Positions 63,947 through 64,000 of a stretch of 64,000 bases of DNA are shown here, in pieces (within the stretch, counting starts at the first letter, position 1; the number at the start of each line of letters is the position of its first letter). A program made the position numbers and the translations under genes. Below the pieces are notes generated by a model. The model was not told the DNA's origin, did not search any database, and saw nothing but the letters and a program-made list of their open reading frames with translations. Source of the DNA: Oligoflexia bacterium (lineage in GTDB: Bacteria; Bdellovibrionota; Bacteriovoracia; Bacteriovoracales; Bacteriovoracaceae). The stretch covers positions 362,350-426,349 of the forward strand of contig JAAEST010000053.1 of assembly GCA_024229115.1 (NCBI GenBank), read 5' to 3'.

Positions 63947-64000
63947 ATGTCAGCCAAGTCAAAAAAACCGTACAAGAGATTCTCAGACGAAGAGAAGAAA
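63947..64000 (+). CDS. 5' end of an unknown gene, possibly a transposase subunit
   Basis: A reading frame of 18 codons begins at the ATG at 63947 after a strong GGAGGT ribosome site (63937-63942) and runs off the window. The peptide MSAKSKKPYKRFSDEEKK is basic; RFSDE-K resembles the start of OrfA proteins of IS3- or IS66-like elements, but it is too short to be sure. Its position just beyond the broken end of cheB fits an insertion. Confidence 0.4.
   Translation, partial: MSAKSKKPYKRFSDEEKK

Overview
The window looks like a chromosomal segment of a low-GC, Gram-negative bacterium close to Halobacteriovorax/Bacteriovorax (Bdellovibrionota). This is an inference from content, not from a marker-gene search. 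The pointers are a TIGR02147-type regulator paired with a secreted zincin, many short secreted lipoproteins and outer-membrane proteins without obvious homologues, PilZ proteins, a very long IPT/TIG-repeat lipoprotein, and a serine palmitoyltransferase gene cluster. Bacteriovorax stolpii is known from the literature to make sphingolipids. No rRNA, tRNA, CRISPR array, prophage or origin was seen. Coding density is very high and no gap between genes exceeds 300 bases.

Layout: 1-2.5 kb is the end of a suf Fe-S assembly operon (sufD 3' part, sufS, nfu). 2.5-7.4 kb holds a coiled-coil protein, a secreted protein, a HiPIP, hemF, a DUF3943 protein, a small barrel protein and an ArsC-like protein. 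7.6-12.9 kb is a three-gene unit of secreted FecR-domain protein, TPR plus outer-membrane barrel, and CHASE2 adenylate cyclase, which could form a trans-envelope cAMP sensor. 12.8-22 kb is mostly metabolic: S9 peptidase, fused 2-oxoacid dehydrogenase E1, class II aldolase, a JAMM-like protein and PepN.

22.9-30 kb is the most interesting part. An operon of serine palmitoyltransferase, GNAT-fold ceramide synthase and CerR-type reductase converges on an opposing unit of FA2H-like fatty acid 2-hydroxylase, PAP2 phosphatase and a degenerate receiver protein. Together these could make 2-hydroxy-ceramide and process a phosphorylated lipid.

30-40.5 kb has a CrtI-like oxidoreductase, an 18-repeat IPT lipoprotein, a secreted zincin and its TIGR02147 partner. 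40.5-47.3 kb has a YbiT-type ABC-F with a ruined second ATP site, then ferritin-like protein, NodU-type carbamoyltransferase and an unannotated 54-residue DUF5989 protein, facing an SGNH-hydrolase/GNAT/pentapeptide operon. 47.3-58 kb is rich in secreted proteins and lipoproteins, plus an OsmC-YcaO fusion. 58-64 kb has xthA with an XRE-cupin regulator, sodB, an orphan MASE1 sensor with mutM, a solute-binding protein, and a cheB gene that is broken or truncated at its 5' end next to the start of a possible insertion-sequence gene.

Recurrent themes are envelope proteins, nucleotide signalling (one cyclase, two PilZ proteins, one MASE1 protein) and convergent gene pairs whose 3' ends overlap by 4-20 bases with no terminator between them.
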